A stretch of 64,000 nucleotides of DNA from Physcomitrium patens. Its lineage: Eukaryota; Streptophyta; Bryopsida; Funariales; Funariaceae. The DNA lies in NCBI RefSeq assembly GCF_000002425.4, contig NC_037270.1:7990598-8054597 (forward strand), read 5' to 3'. Under the pieces are notes generated by a model that saw only the letters and a list, made by a program, of their open reading frames with translations, did not search any database and was not told where the DNA came from. The translations under genes and the position numbers were made by a program. Each line of letters starts with the position of its first letter. Positions within the stretch are counted from its first letter, which is position 1. This document shows positions 39,493-49,364 of this stretch, piece by piece.

Positions 39493-40703
39493 TGTTGTAT
39501 TGTCATTTGGCTACTATGTGAAAATAATATACATAAATATTTAATGTACAAATTATTATATAATGTGATAAGAGCCATATTATTAGATTTTAGTTACTCA
39601 CAAAATATGGTTAGATTATTACTTTGAAATGATTAATTTAAAAGGACTATTATTAAAGTTCATTTTATATTGATAATAGTTTTATATATTTAGAGCCATC
39701 TTTAATAGACATTGACAACTCTTGAAATCTTGTTTTGTTTCTTATATTTGGTATTTAGGACATATAATATATAAATATTATTAAAAAAATGATTTGAAAA
39801 GAATTTTGGTAGCAAAAAGAGTAGTTAGGATATCTATGTAGATGAATGGATATGGATGATAAAAGTCTCTATTTCTATTGGCCAAAAAGCATGCTCAATG
39901 GGCTTCAAGGAGGCTAACCAAGGCCTTATTAGGGATTAGGATTACTTTTTTAGAAGAATTCAAACTTGAGAGGATAGGATCAAATATCTAAAAAATTTGG
40001 CTATGGTTTTGGTGCAAATTTTGGGTGATTTGGAGTTTTTATGAGAAAGAGATATGTGCTCAAAGTTAAGGTATGTATTTTGTACCTACTATCACTCTTT
40101 TAGACATAACATGCACAGATATAATGCAATGAAGGATTAGTAATTGGGGTTGGAAAGAAAATTTTGTTTGCTATACTTTTTATATATTATTTGATGAATT
40201 CTAATTTAGAATAAAGGAGTTATAGGAAGTTGAAGTCAATGCTTGCAATCTAAAGGTAGTAAGTGATCTAAATTACTAGTGGTTGTGTTTTGAGCCTTAT
40301 CTTGAGCAATTTCATAAGATTTTAGCGATTTTTTTTTTAAAATATATTTTATCATCTTAATAAACTTTACATACAAATTTTGTAGCATTTAGAATTTGGA
40401 TTTTTGAGATATAGAGAAAATAGTATTTGGATGCTTATAAATTAGGATTTAAAGCACCTGCTAGGATTTCTAACATGCCAAACAATCTGTAGTAGATTTA
40501 TGGTTTATTTTTTTATGATAAAGCTTAAAAATAAATCCTACATTATCTAGAAATTTACAAAAAAAAATTAATGATTAAATCAAGAGATATGAATTTCTAA
40601 AGTTCAAAGAAAAAAATCTTTTCAAATAGAAAAATATTTTGCTAGTATTTTGCTACAATTTGGGCATCTTATGCAAAATAAAGGGATTTTTAGAAGCTAA
40701 GAC

Positions 40704-40746
<43 letters not shown>

Positions 40747-41090
40747 GATAGAGATGTAGAGCTATGGCAAAATTATAAAATAAAGTTGGATATTTATAAG
40801 AGGATTATGGATTTTTTTTTAACTTATGGAAAATCAAACTTACTACCAAAAATTAGTAAAGATTTGGTGTAGAAAAGGATGTAAGGGCATTGCTAAATAT
40901 TTTAGAAAGCCTTATGTATAAAAAAATTAAATATAAAAATATTTTATTAATAAAATATCTTTATATACTATTATATTTCTTAGTCTTTATAATAAAAAAA
41001 CATCACTTATTAGAACTTCTCTAATAAGTGAAAGCTAAACTCTCTACATCTAGATACTTGGTGTATTCCTAGATAGAAAATAATGCCATA
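39493..41090 (+). mobile_element. Insertion H: solo-LTR-like element in copy C
   Basis: About 1.6 kb interrupts the protease/gag boundary of copy C. Chromovirus homology stops at 39490 and resumes at 41091-41096. The left end reads TGTTGTATTGTCATTTGG, like TGTTGTAACACGAATATATGG-type ends of element G. The right end (near 41047-41086) contains AGATACTTGGTGTATTCCTAG, like AGATGCCTGGTGCATTTTCAAG in G and the equivalent in E. No coding domain is seen. I infer a solo LTR or non-autonomous element related to E and G. Confidence 0.5.
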
Positions 41091-41799
41091 TGGTTATGAT
41101 TCCTATTATAGCTGCAAAAATTGATTTTTCAACATATTATTCTCTTTGGCCACCATATTTCTTATTTTGTAGTTGTGTTGTTTCTTTGGTCATTATTGTG
41201 TAGTGTATTTAGGTTCTCTACAATATATGCACAAACCTTCTTAATGACATCAAGTCATTTCCTATTCAATAAGAGGTTTGAAATGTATCCTGTCATTTTG
41301 CATGGATTCCAATCTTGATGAATATACTTTTGTGAACTTAGAAGCTATTGCTATGACTTGATTTATACTTCTCTAATCAAAACTTTTTTCTTAGTATCTT
41401 TCAAAGATTCAATTGTTGCATGCAATAGCTTAAGCAATAAATTGCTTCAATAAGTATGCTTTTCATATCATTAAGTATAAATCTTTGACGTCATCTTTTT
41501 ATCTATATCAAAATTGATTGATAAGGGCCTTGTTATTTCAATCCATGTTACAAGTGAATTTTTGGAATTCAGTAGTATATATAGTGGCTAGACATGATCT
41601 TTGTTGTAAAAATATGTATTTGGTCTCTACTACTCTTTTTCAATCATTTTTTCAATCATTGAAAAAATCTGTGAAAAAATCTATGAAAACTTCAAAAAAT
41701 GAATTTAAATCATAGAATAATTGTGAATCCTTTTTTATTAAAGATATAAATCAAGATAGAGTATTCATAGAAAGAAATGTACCTATGAAAAAATCAATG

Positions 41800-42165
41800 T
41801 AAATACCTATTATGATGAATAAACTTAATTTTATATTAAAAATAAGGTTTAGATTTTTTATTATAATTTCAAAACTAGTTGTCTTCGTAATAAGTTGGAT
41901 TTTTGTTGATTTTGAATATTTTTTATTTATAAAATGATTAATCCAAATGCATATCATGTATATCTATTAAAGTCTATGAGAGTGCATCTTATGTTGTATA
42001 TGTATCTTTTTTAGTCTTAAAAGATAGTAGATATACCAAGAAGAAGATAAATGTCACCTCTTCTTATAGAATTGGACAATAATTAAGAATTTGAAGTAAA
42101 AGAAGTCCTAGACTTGAGACATCGCCAAAATAGATTGAAATAAATGATTCATTGGCATAAATATG
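41800..42165. other. Spacer between copies C and D
   Basis: About 370 bp of AT-rich DNA with no match to the chromovirus copies and no open frame of note. Confidence 0.4.
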
Positions 42166-42169
42166 ATAT

Positions 42170-42725
42170 TAGTATATTATCAAGGATACAAATTGGAAGA
42201 AGATATATAAAGTTGTGGAATCTATGTCAAAAGGAAAGTGACAAAATAGAAGAAAGTATATATATTCAAGGAAGAATTAGAATGGCTATTATCAAAGACT
42301 AGAAAACATAAGACTCTTGAAACTAGACTAAAAACTAAGAAAAGAATTAACAAGAGTGATGAAGGCCTCACTCTTGCCTTTATATGTACTACTTAATTAA
42401 AGAATGTGTGGCGACATGCTAAAGGACCTCTAATACGCGTCCAACTTACGAAACACATGTCTAATTTGGAAGGCAAGTTTCTTAGGTGTGCATCATATGT
42501 CTGACTTGTACTACAAGTCGTTAACATGTCGACACGTGGCCTCCTTGTTGGCCAAGTTTTCAACCTACAAATCACATATAGATATGTATAAGGGCAAAGC
42601 AACATCTATGAAGCTTCTAAGAAGCTCTTTATAAGATATTATCATATTTATCTACTTTGACTTACTTCTACCTATTCTTATTATCTAAATAATTATCAAG
42701 ATAAATATGTATGTCCGTGATATTA
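42170..42725 (-). repeat. 3' LTR of chromovirus copy D
   Basis: About 555 bp. It matches 47947-48192 plus 49047-49357 nearly end to end, e.g. GTGACAAAATAGAAGAAAGT and AAACATAAGACTCTTGAAAC in both. It ends ...AATATGTATGTCCGTGATAT next to the purine tract. Confidence 0.85.
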
Positions 42726-42736
42726 GCCCCCTTTCT
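42726..42736 (-). promoter_or_regulatory. Polypurine tract of copy D
   Basis: The minus strand reads AGAAAGGGGGC directly upstream of the 3' LTR, the expected position for the plus-strand priming site in reverse transcription. Confidence 0.65.
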
Positions 42737-43289
42737 AAAGATGAGTTCTACAAAGAGCAATTATTACATGTAGATCAAGTCCAAGATGCGCCAAATTATA
42801 TTTGCCACGTACTATGATCTTTGTTTCCTTCAAAGATAGTTGATAGGTCCCTTCAACCATTGATAGTGTTTTATACCAAGGCGAAAAGACCACCCTAATA
42901 TTTGATCATTATTGAGGCGTTCATAACTTCCTTCAAACAAAACATTAGTAGTACCATCAAAAATGGTTCATATCTCCAAAAATATCACTAAACACTAAGA
43001 GTCCCTTCCAAGGTTGTGGTACCAAAGGCATTGTATCTTGCCATCTTTTTTAAGAAGAACATGTCATTCTTGAGAGTCTTCATCTTGATTTTGCTATCTT
43101 AAAGGTTGTGATAGTCGGAATGTCTTGTCTAGTAGCTCAACAAATGATAGCTCTTGAATTGAATCTTTTGATTGTTGGTTCTCCATCTCCTAAGTATTAA
43201 AAAGTCCAAAGAAACAATGATATAAGATAGAATAAAATCTCCATTGGGCTTGCTTTGTTTTATAGCAAAGAATTTTTTTGACTCTTTAT

Positions 43290-43470
43290 CTTGGATTTGA
43301 TGGATGTTATTGATGAAAAGATTTAACTTTGGCTAATGCATTTGCTAGATTCTTAGATGGCTCCCATGTGCATTCATTAATGTCATATCCATGCCAATAT
43401 ACTAAATATTTTAACCTATTTTGGTGCTACATTGAATCTAAGACTTCTTCCACCTCAAATTCTTCATTAT
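43290..43470 (-). pseudogene. Chromodomain relic at integrase C-terminus, copy D
   Basis: The minus strand reads EFEVEEVLDSM, a stop, then NRLKYLVYWHGYDINECTWE and PSKNLANALAKVKSFH. This is the chromodomain pattern: EVE-ILD at the first strand, YLV-W-GY, then TWEP--NL-NA and a C-terminal helix. The domain normally binds modified histones and directs integration. It identifies the family as a chromovirus. One stop (CGA or similar to TGA/TAG type change) breaks it. Confidence 0.8.
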
Positions 43471-43639
43471 CATTTACTTCTATAGGAGGTGGTGGCATTT
43501 GTGTCCTTCTTTATATATCCATTGTCTTGTATGACTCAAGTAAAGACACATTGAACACAATATGGATTTTCATAGATTTTGATAGATATAATCGATAAGC
43601 AACTAGATTGATCTATTTACAAATAAAAAATGGTCGAAG

Positions 43640-44745
43640 CTTACAATAATCCAGTATTTTACAAGGACAAATAGTTTTAATATTACAACAAAGTAAACAT
43701 ATCATATCTCCCACATAGAATTGAGGTTGTTTCTTGTGATAGACATCTATATTGGCTTTTTGTTGTTCTTGAGCTCTTTTATTTGTACCTTTATTGTTGT
43801 ATATAGTTCTAATAATTGATTTGTCACATCTTTTGCCACAGAATTATGAACTTTTGAAAAGTCAAAATTATCAAATCATGGATGATAACCATAATTGGTA
43901 AAAAAAAGTGTTTGTTAGATAGAAGAATGTAGTGAATTATTATAAGCAAACTCTACCAATGGCAAAAGTGTTGTCCAATCATCTTATTGATAGTTGATGG
44001 TATATCTCAAATACTACTCTAAAACTTGATTTATCCATTTTATTTATCGATTAGTTTGAAGGAGGAAAGCCAAAGATAGTTTTATATCGACCTTCAATAT
44101 TTTAAAAAGATTTTTTTAAAATCTTGATAAAAATTATATTCTTCTATTTGATATAATATTCCTTAGTAATCTATGATAGCAATAGATGTTGTTAAGGAAG
44201 AATTTAACTATTCTTTTACTTATAATAGATTTTATACATGGTACAAAATATGCCATCTTGGTGAAATGATCTACAATCACGAATATGGAATCATATGAAC
44301 TTGAAATTAAAAGATCCATGATAAAATCCATAGAGACAAAAGACCATAATTGTTCTGGTATAGGAAATAGTTGGAGGAGTCTATAAGATTGATGACGAGG
44401 AGTTTTTGATCTTAAACAAATATCACATGTCTATACAAATTCTTTAATAGTCTTTCACATTTGAGGCCACCAAAAATCTTTGGATATAAGCTTCAAAGTC
44501 TTATTATATGCAAAATATCTTGCTGTAGGGAAATTGTGACGAGCTTCAAGAACATGTAATGGTGCTTCTTCTTTTGAAACATATAAGCATCCTTCAAAAT
44601 AGAGTAGGTTCTCTTTAAATTCAAATTTGGAAGCATCTTGAGACTTAGAAAAATTGTTTTTAATATAATGAACAAGAAGGTCTGACGACACACTTGCTTG
44701 GATTTGTTTGAAAAAAGTCAAATCAACAGTCAATGTTGATTTCAT
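43640..44745 (-). pseudogene. Integrase relic, copy D
   Basis: The N-terminal zinc region is open at 44455-44745 (FEFKENLLYFEGCLYVSKEE, then NKTLKLISKDFWWPQM); the zinc-ligand His of the usual GHFG reads Tyr (RYFA). The core at 44134-44331 reads MDFIMDLLISSSYDSIFVIV then DHFTKMAYFVPC, keeping the first catalytic Asp. Next comes NIISNRR where DIISDRG is expected, so the second catalytic Asp is Asn (44146-44154). The third site was not located. Inactive. Confidence 0.82.
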
Positions 44746-44916
44746 TGCTCAGAGATGAAATTATTCTGGCTTCAATAAAATTATGTTTTGTTGGTCAAAA
44801 GCTGCTTCTCCTTCTTTTGGTATAGAATAAGAACATCTAGAAAGGGCATCAAACAAACCTTGTTGTTTTTCTGGCCAATAAGTGATATTAAACTTGAATC
44901 TTAACAAAGACATACT

Positions 44917-45198
44917 TCAATGAGCTTGGCAATGATTTAAAACATGTATTGATATGAAACACTCAAGATTCTTATGATCCATATATACAATGATTAGACT
45001 TGAAGTGCCTTCTAAATAATGATGCCATTCTTGAAAAGAATCTATAATTACAAGAAGTTCTTTGTCATGGATCTCATACTTAATCTTGACTGCTGAAAAT
45101 TTTCTTAAATGAAAAGCTACTAGATGAAGTTTGCCATCTGCTCCTATTTGTGATAAGACTACATCTAAGGCAAAGTCAGATGCATTTTTTTCCATCAA
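44917..45198 (-). pseudogene. RNase H relic, copy D
   Basis: A 93-codon open piece reads EKNASDFALDVVLSQIGADG, then LHLVAFHLRKFSAVKIKYEI and HDKELLVIIDSFQEWHHYLE, and later VYMDHKNLECF. It is the Ty3/gypsy RNase H (degrades RNA in the RNA:DNA hybrid). The first catalytic Asp (ETDASDFALG in families) is Asn (45184-45186). The DHKNLE motif and the KEL Glu remain. Confidence 0.85.
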
Positions 45199-45204
45199 AA
45201 ATGC

Positions 45205-46235
45205 TTAGAAGAAGTCAATGCAATGTAAGATTGGTGTAGAAGTAAAAGCTTTCTTCAAAACTTCAAATGATGCATTTGTTTCTTTATTCCACTCGAGCTT
45301 TTCTTTACAAGTTAAGCATGTAAGTAGCACTGCAATTTGAAAGAAGTACTTGATGAAGATTTGATAGTAATTAAAAAATCTCAAAAAATATTGTACATCT
45401 CTTAGTATTTTTGGAGTCTTCCAGTCTAGAATTATCTCAATTTTTTTAGGATCCATCATTAGATGATTGTTTAAAATGATATATCCTAAGAAATAAACTT
45501 AGATAGTATAGAATACACTCTTTTCTATCTTGGTGTACAATCCCACATCTCTAAGTTTTTGTAACACATGACAAACATGAACTTCATATTTTTCTATATC
45601 CTTAGAGTAGATTAAAATGTTGTCTAAGTAGTAGACAAAAAAATCATCTAGAAACTCACAAAAAATATCATTCATAAGATGTTGAAAAGTAGCTGGTACA
45701 TTTGTGAGTCTAAAAGGCATGATGTTATATTCAAAATATTCATATCTTGTTCAAAAAGTAGTCTTCTATTCATCTCCTTCTTCAATACAAACTAGATTGT
45801 ATACTCATTATAGATCTATTTTTGTAGAGATCTTAGTTTGATTTAATTCATCAAGAAGTCCAGATATCAAAAGCAGAGGATATTTATTCTTGATGGTAAT
45901 CTTGTTGAGTCCTCAATAATCCATGCATATTTGTAATGATCCATCATTTTTCTTCATAAATAAGATAGGAGCTCCTACAAGAGATTTTGAATGACATATG
46001 AAATTCTTGGCTAAGTTCTCACCAATATACTTCTTGAGTTCAGCCAACTCATTTTGTGATAAATTATAGATTGGACCATATGGGAGCTAAGTTCCTTCTT
46101 TAAGATCGATTGAACAATCACATGGACGATCCTTCGGGAGAATATCTGCATTCTTCTTTTCAAAAATATCTTGAAAATCTTGATATTGACTTGAAATCTT
46201 TGCATCATTTCAAATGGGTGTGGCATAAATAACAA
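45205..46235 (-). pseudogene. Reverse transcriptase relic, copy D
   Basis: The pieces are the N-terminal lead-in near 45950-46100, the palm at 45499-45720 and the thumb/connection at 45205-45459. The palm reads MPFRLTNVPATFQHLMNDIF then FFVYYLDNILIYSKDIEKYE, the classic MPFGLTNAPATFQ-LMN pattern; Gly is Arg in FRLTN. The YLDD box is YLDN (45619-45630), so the second metal-binding Asp is lost. The thumb reads MMDPKKIEIILDWKTPKILR. Confidence 0.87.
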
Positions 46236-46900
46236 AAGGCGATCTTACTTTTGCAGCATGCAAAAAAGCTTTTGGACCTATAATTATAAGTTTGGCTATA
46301 CTAGATTCATGAGTTTTTATTAGATTAGAAAAATTCTTAATGATGTTTGAAGAAAAGTCAAGTTTAAGAGAAATCCAATCTATCACAAGATTATACTTTT
46401 TTAGCCACGATAAACTTAAAATGACTGAATTAGAGGGTGATCTAATTATATTAAAAATTATATGATTATTATGACCATTTATTACTATATCTATAAGAAA
46501 TATTTCATGAGTAATATCTCCAAAAGATAATAGACAATCGTCTATGACTTCTACATGCATGAGTTTAGTTTTTTGTACTAATTGTATATTATGACTTTCA
46601 ACAAATTCTTTATCTAAAAATAAGTAAAGGCTCTTAAATCTATTAAGGCTAAGGCTTTGTGGTTATTAGATTCTAAATGCACATCTATTGTAAAACAAGG
46701 AGAGGATTCTAAGGAGAGAATAGGACCTTCATAAGGAATTGTACAAGATTCTAGCCGCACGGTCCCTATTGTAGTTGGACGAATTTTTTTTTGACATGTT
46801 TTCATCTTTGACAGCATTACTCCTCATTTTGTACGTTGCGACATTTCTTTGGACAATATTGAGTAGTGTGCTTAGCTTTTCTATAATATAAACATAGTCC
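46210..46900 (-). pseudogene. Zinc knuckle and protease relic, copy D
   Basis: The knuckle at about 46851-46893 reads CLYYRKAKHTTQYC, so the second Cys of CX2CX4HX4C is Tyr. The protease pieces read CFTIDVHLESNNHKALALID then LRAFTYF (motif DLR in place of DSG, 46632-46640), and later VILSLSWLKKYNLVIDW. They match copies A and C. Confidence 0.8.
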
Positions 46901-47351
46901 TTCTTAATGACAATGAATCTTTTCTTATTCAATAAGAGATTTAAAATATATAATATCAATTTACATGTCTTCTACTTCCAAATGCTTAGATTGAAAAGTT
47001 TTTAGTATTGCCATTGAAATATAATAATGTTGAGGTTTCCCTGTACAATTCTCAGATCAAAACTCAAAAAGCCAATTATTACATTTCATAGCAAAGTCAA
47101 TTACTTGACTCAATGTCTAAGGATCACGTAAATTGAGCATCAATTTTTTTATTTCATATTGTAATCCGTAGAAAAATTGGCTAATAAGTTCTACATCATC
47201 TAATTTGATTATTAGAATTGTGAAGCATATAATATCACTAACCGATTGCCTTATTGCAAGACATGAATCTTGTTAGTTACAATATAGATTGCATCATGTT
47301 CTCCATATATAGATTGAAACTCTACTAAGAATGCTTCTAAATTATTTAATA

Positions 47352-47810
47352 TTAGATCACGTCATTCAAAAATGATAAAAACCATGATAAAGTAAAACTT
47401 GAAAGTAGTATTCTAATAAACTTGACTTTTGATCCTTGAGTTGGATAACTTTGAGGTTGAAGTTCAATCACTAGTTGTCTCTGATTGATGAATCCTTGAA
47501 ACTTAGATCTTCTGCCATCAAACTTATTAGGCAATCTAATTTTTGGTTCTTTGAAACTTGAACAATATTCCATTGTAAGAGCAGTAGTATGTTTTGGTGT
47601 AGATGTTGAAGCAACTCTAATCATCTCTATATCTTCATTGCTTAATAATCTTATTGTTTCTTGTGGTGGTTGAGTGAGTTGATGCATTGCAAGCATTAAT
47701 TCTTTCATTTTCTCTTGCATTTGAGTCATTACATTCTTCATTTTAGCAAGCTCTACCATGCTAGCACAATAAAAAGAAAGGTGTCTATTTTCAAAAAATA
47801 CAATACTCAA
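47352..47810 (-). pseudogene. gag relic, copy D
   Basis: A 152-codon open frame, the longest intact coding piece of any copy here. It reads a Met/Gln-rich coiled-coil-like start (MVELAKMKNVMTQMQEKMKE), then KIRLPNKFDGRRSKFQGFIN and LQPQSYPTQGSKVKFI-ILLS. This is the retrotransposon gag (capsid) pattern of Ty3/gypsy elements: P-FDG-R-F-GFL-Q, LQPQ-YPT---KV-FI-SLL, LSWF. The capsid packages element RNA into virus-like particles. The downstream half of gag is broken. The upstream end lies about 120 bp from the primer site. Confidence 0.85.
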
Positions 47811-47928
47811 GAATCAAGAAAAAAAAAAATCTAGAAATAATATCAATTTAAAAGAGGATAATCCGTAATTTCTAATATGCTTATGTTTTTTCATGAGAAA
47901 GAGTAATCCATTATTAATCAAGAAAAGA

Positions 47929-47943
47929 CAAAGCTCTGATATT
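47929..47943 (-). promoter_or_regulatory. Primer binding site of copy D
   Basis: The minus strand reads AATATCAGAGCTTTG, close to TGGTATCAGAGC-type sites complementary to the 3' end of plant initiator-Met tRNA. The first three bases are changed. It lies directly inside the 5' LTR. Confidence 0.7.
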
Positions 47944-47946
47944 GTA

Positions 47947-49357
47947 TATGCACTCTTATCAATCTGTCAAGGACACAAATTGGAAGAAGATGCATAAAGT
48001 CGTGGAATCTGTGTCAAAAGAAAAGTGACAAAATAGAAGAAAGTATGTATATTCAAAGAAAAATTAGAATGGCTATTTTCAAAGACTAGAAAACATAAGA
48101 CTCTTGAAACTAGACTAAAAATTAAGAGAGGAGTTAATAAGAGTGAGGAAGGCCTCAGTCTTGTTTCTATATATACTACTTAACTAAAAAATATGTTGTC
48201 ATGATGTAACATGACAAATAGGTAAAAGAGCATAGAAATTATTATAATGTAGGAGATCTTAGTTCAAAGTATTAGAGAAAATTATCTTAAAAATATAGAT
48301 AATAGTGAAAAGGGTAATAAAACTAAAAAGTACCAATGCTGCCTTTTTAAAAAGGTGACTTCTACTTACTTTGTAGGACCATAAATTAAGCAAAATAAAG
48401 TAAATTGGAAAAATAAATGATATAAGCATCTTTAGAAAGAAACAAAGAGTAAATTCTAGCAAAATTTTCTTAGAAAAACTAGATATTGATATCCGGAGAG
48501 GGCCAGTTATAAACCAGGGTCGAAATCAGACCAATTAAGAGCTTTACAAAATCAAGGTTGATTTCAGATGACTTGGATTTTGTAAAATAAAATAGGATTG
48601 ATGTTTCTAATAATTTCAAGAATTTTGTAACAGATCTACACGTGAATTTTTGTAGGTTAATAGTAATAATTGTGCTTAATATGTATTATGAATCTTAGTT
48701 CAATCTAATGGTTGAATTAAGGTTTAAATGGGTCAAGGTTCCAAAAAATAGAATTTTAGGTCTAGTAAGGATTTTAACTAGCATTAAATTAAGATTAAAT
48801 TGAGATATATTTGAGATATATTTGTGATCATTCTAATATTTTTTAAAGATTTTTTATTATTTCTTTGTAATTCCTTTGAGGTTTCTTTGAATTTAATTAA
48901 AGCTTGCTTAACATTATTATGGTCTAATTAGAATATAATTAGTATTCTATTAGAGTTAGGATTTTGTTGTTACAATTTCTATTCTATCTTTCATAGCCAA
49001 GTGCCTGGAGCATTCTGAAGCAAGACTTCACGTATTACGACAACATGGCGACGTACTACAGGACCTCTAATATGTGTCCAACTTATGAGACACATATCTA
49101 ATTTGCAAGGAAAGTTTCCTAGGTGTGCGCCATATATCCAACTTGTATTATAAGTGGTCAACATGTCGACATGTAGCTTTCTTATTGGAAAAGTTTTCAA
49201 CCTATAAATCTCATATAGACATATGTAAAAGCAAAGCAGCATCTATGTGGCTTCTAAGAAGCTTTCCACAAGATATTATCATATTTATTTACTTTGACTT
49301 ATTTCTTCCTATTCTTATTATCTAGATAATTATCAAGATAAATATGTATGTCCGTTG
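47947..49357 (-). repeat. 5' LTR of copy D, interrupted by insertion E
   Basis: LTR sequence runs 47947-48192, is broken by about 850 bp, and resumes at 49047-49357. The two parts together equal the 3' LTR at 42170-42725. The last few bases at the outer end are missing where element G begins. Confidence 0.82.
48195..49044 (+). mobile_element. Insertion E: ~850-bp solo-LTR-like element
   Basis: It precisely interrupts the copy D 5' LTR, as shown by comparison with the intact LTR at 42170-42725. The boundary sequences form an 8-bp perfect inverted pair, ATGTTGTC (48193-48200) and GACAACAT (49039-49046), giving TG...CA-type ends as in LTRs. The right end (GCCAAGTGCCTGGAGCATTC) resembles those of G and H. 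No coding content. A clear 5-bp target duplication is not visible. Most likely a solo LTR. Confidence 0.65.
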
Positions 49358-49364
49358 TTGTGTT

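Larger units (their letters stand above)
37090..41790 (-). mobile_element. Chromovirus copy C, internally deleted and split
   Basis: Minus-strand element without recognisable LTRs. In plus order: C-terminal/3' region (37090-37335), a deletion joint near 37335 that removes the chromodomain region of about 460 bp compared with D, integrase (37340-38420), a second joint near 38523 that removes about 970 bp (RT palm and RNase H) compared with D, RT N-terminus (38530-38900), protease (39080-39490), insertion H (39493-41090), then zinc-knuckle/gag (41090-41790). Integrase reads NIILNR at the second Asp site (37815-37823). The protease reads DSRVLACFIDEDF (DSR at 39363-39371). Confidence 0.75.
42170..49357 (-). 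mobile_element. Chromovirus copy D, best preserved (Ty3/gypsy)
   Basis: Minus-strand element with a 3' LTR (42170-42725) and a 5' LTR (47947-49357, interrupted by insertion E). Internal order is gag, zinc knuckle, PR, RT, RNase H, INT, chromodomain. A primer binding site close to the initiator-Met type (47929-47943) and a purine tract (42726-42736) adjoin the LTRs. By eye about one base in ten differs between the two LTRs in the first ~225 bp, mostly transitions, so the insertion is old. Without E it is about 6.3 kb, the same as copy B. Confidence 0.88.
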
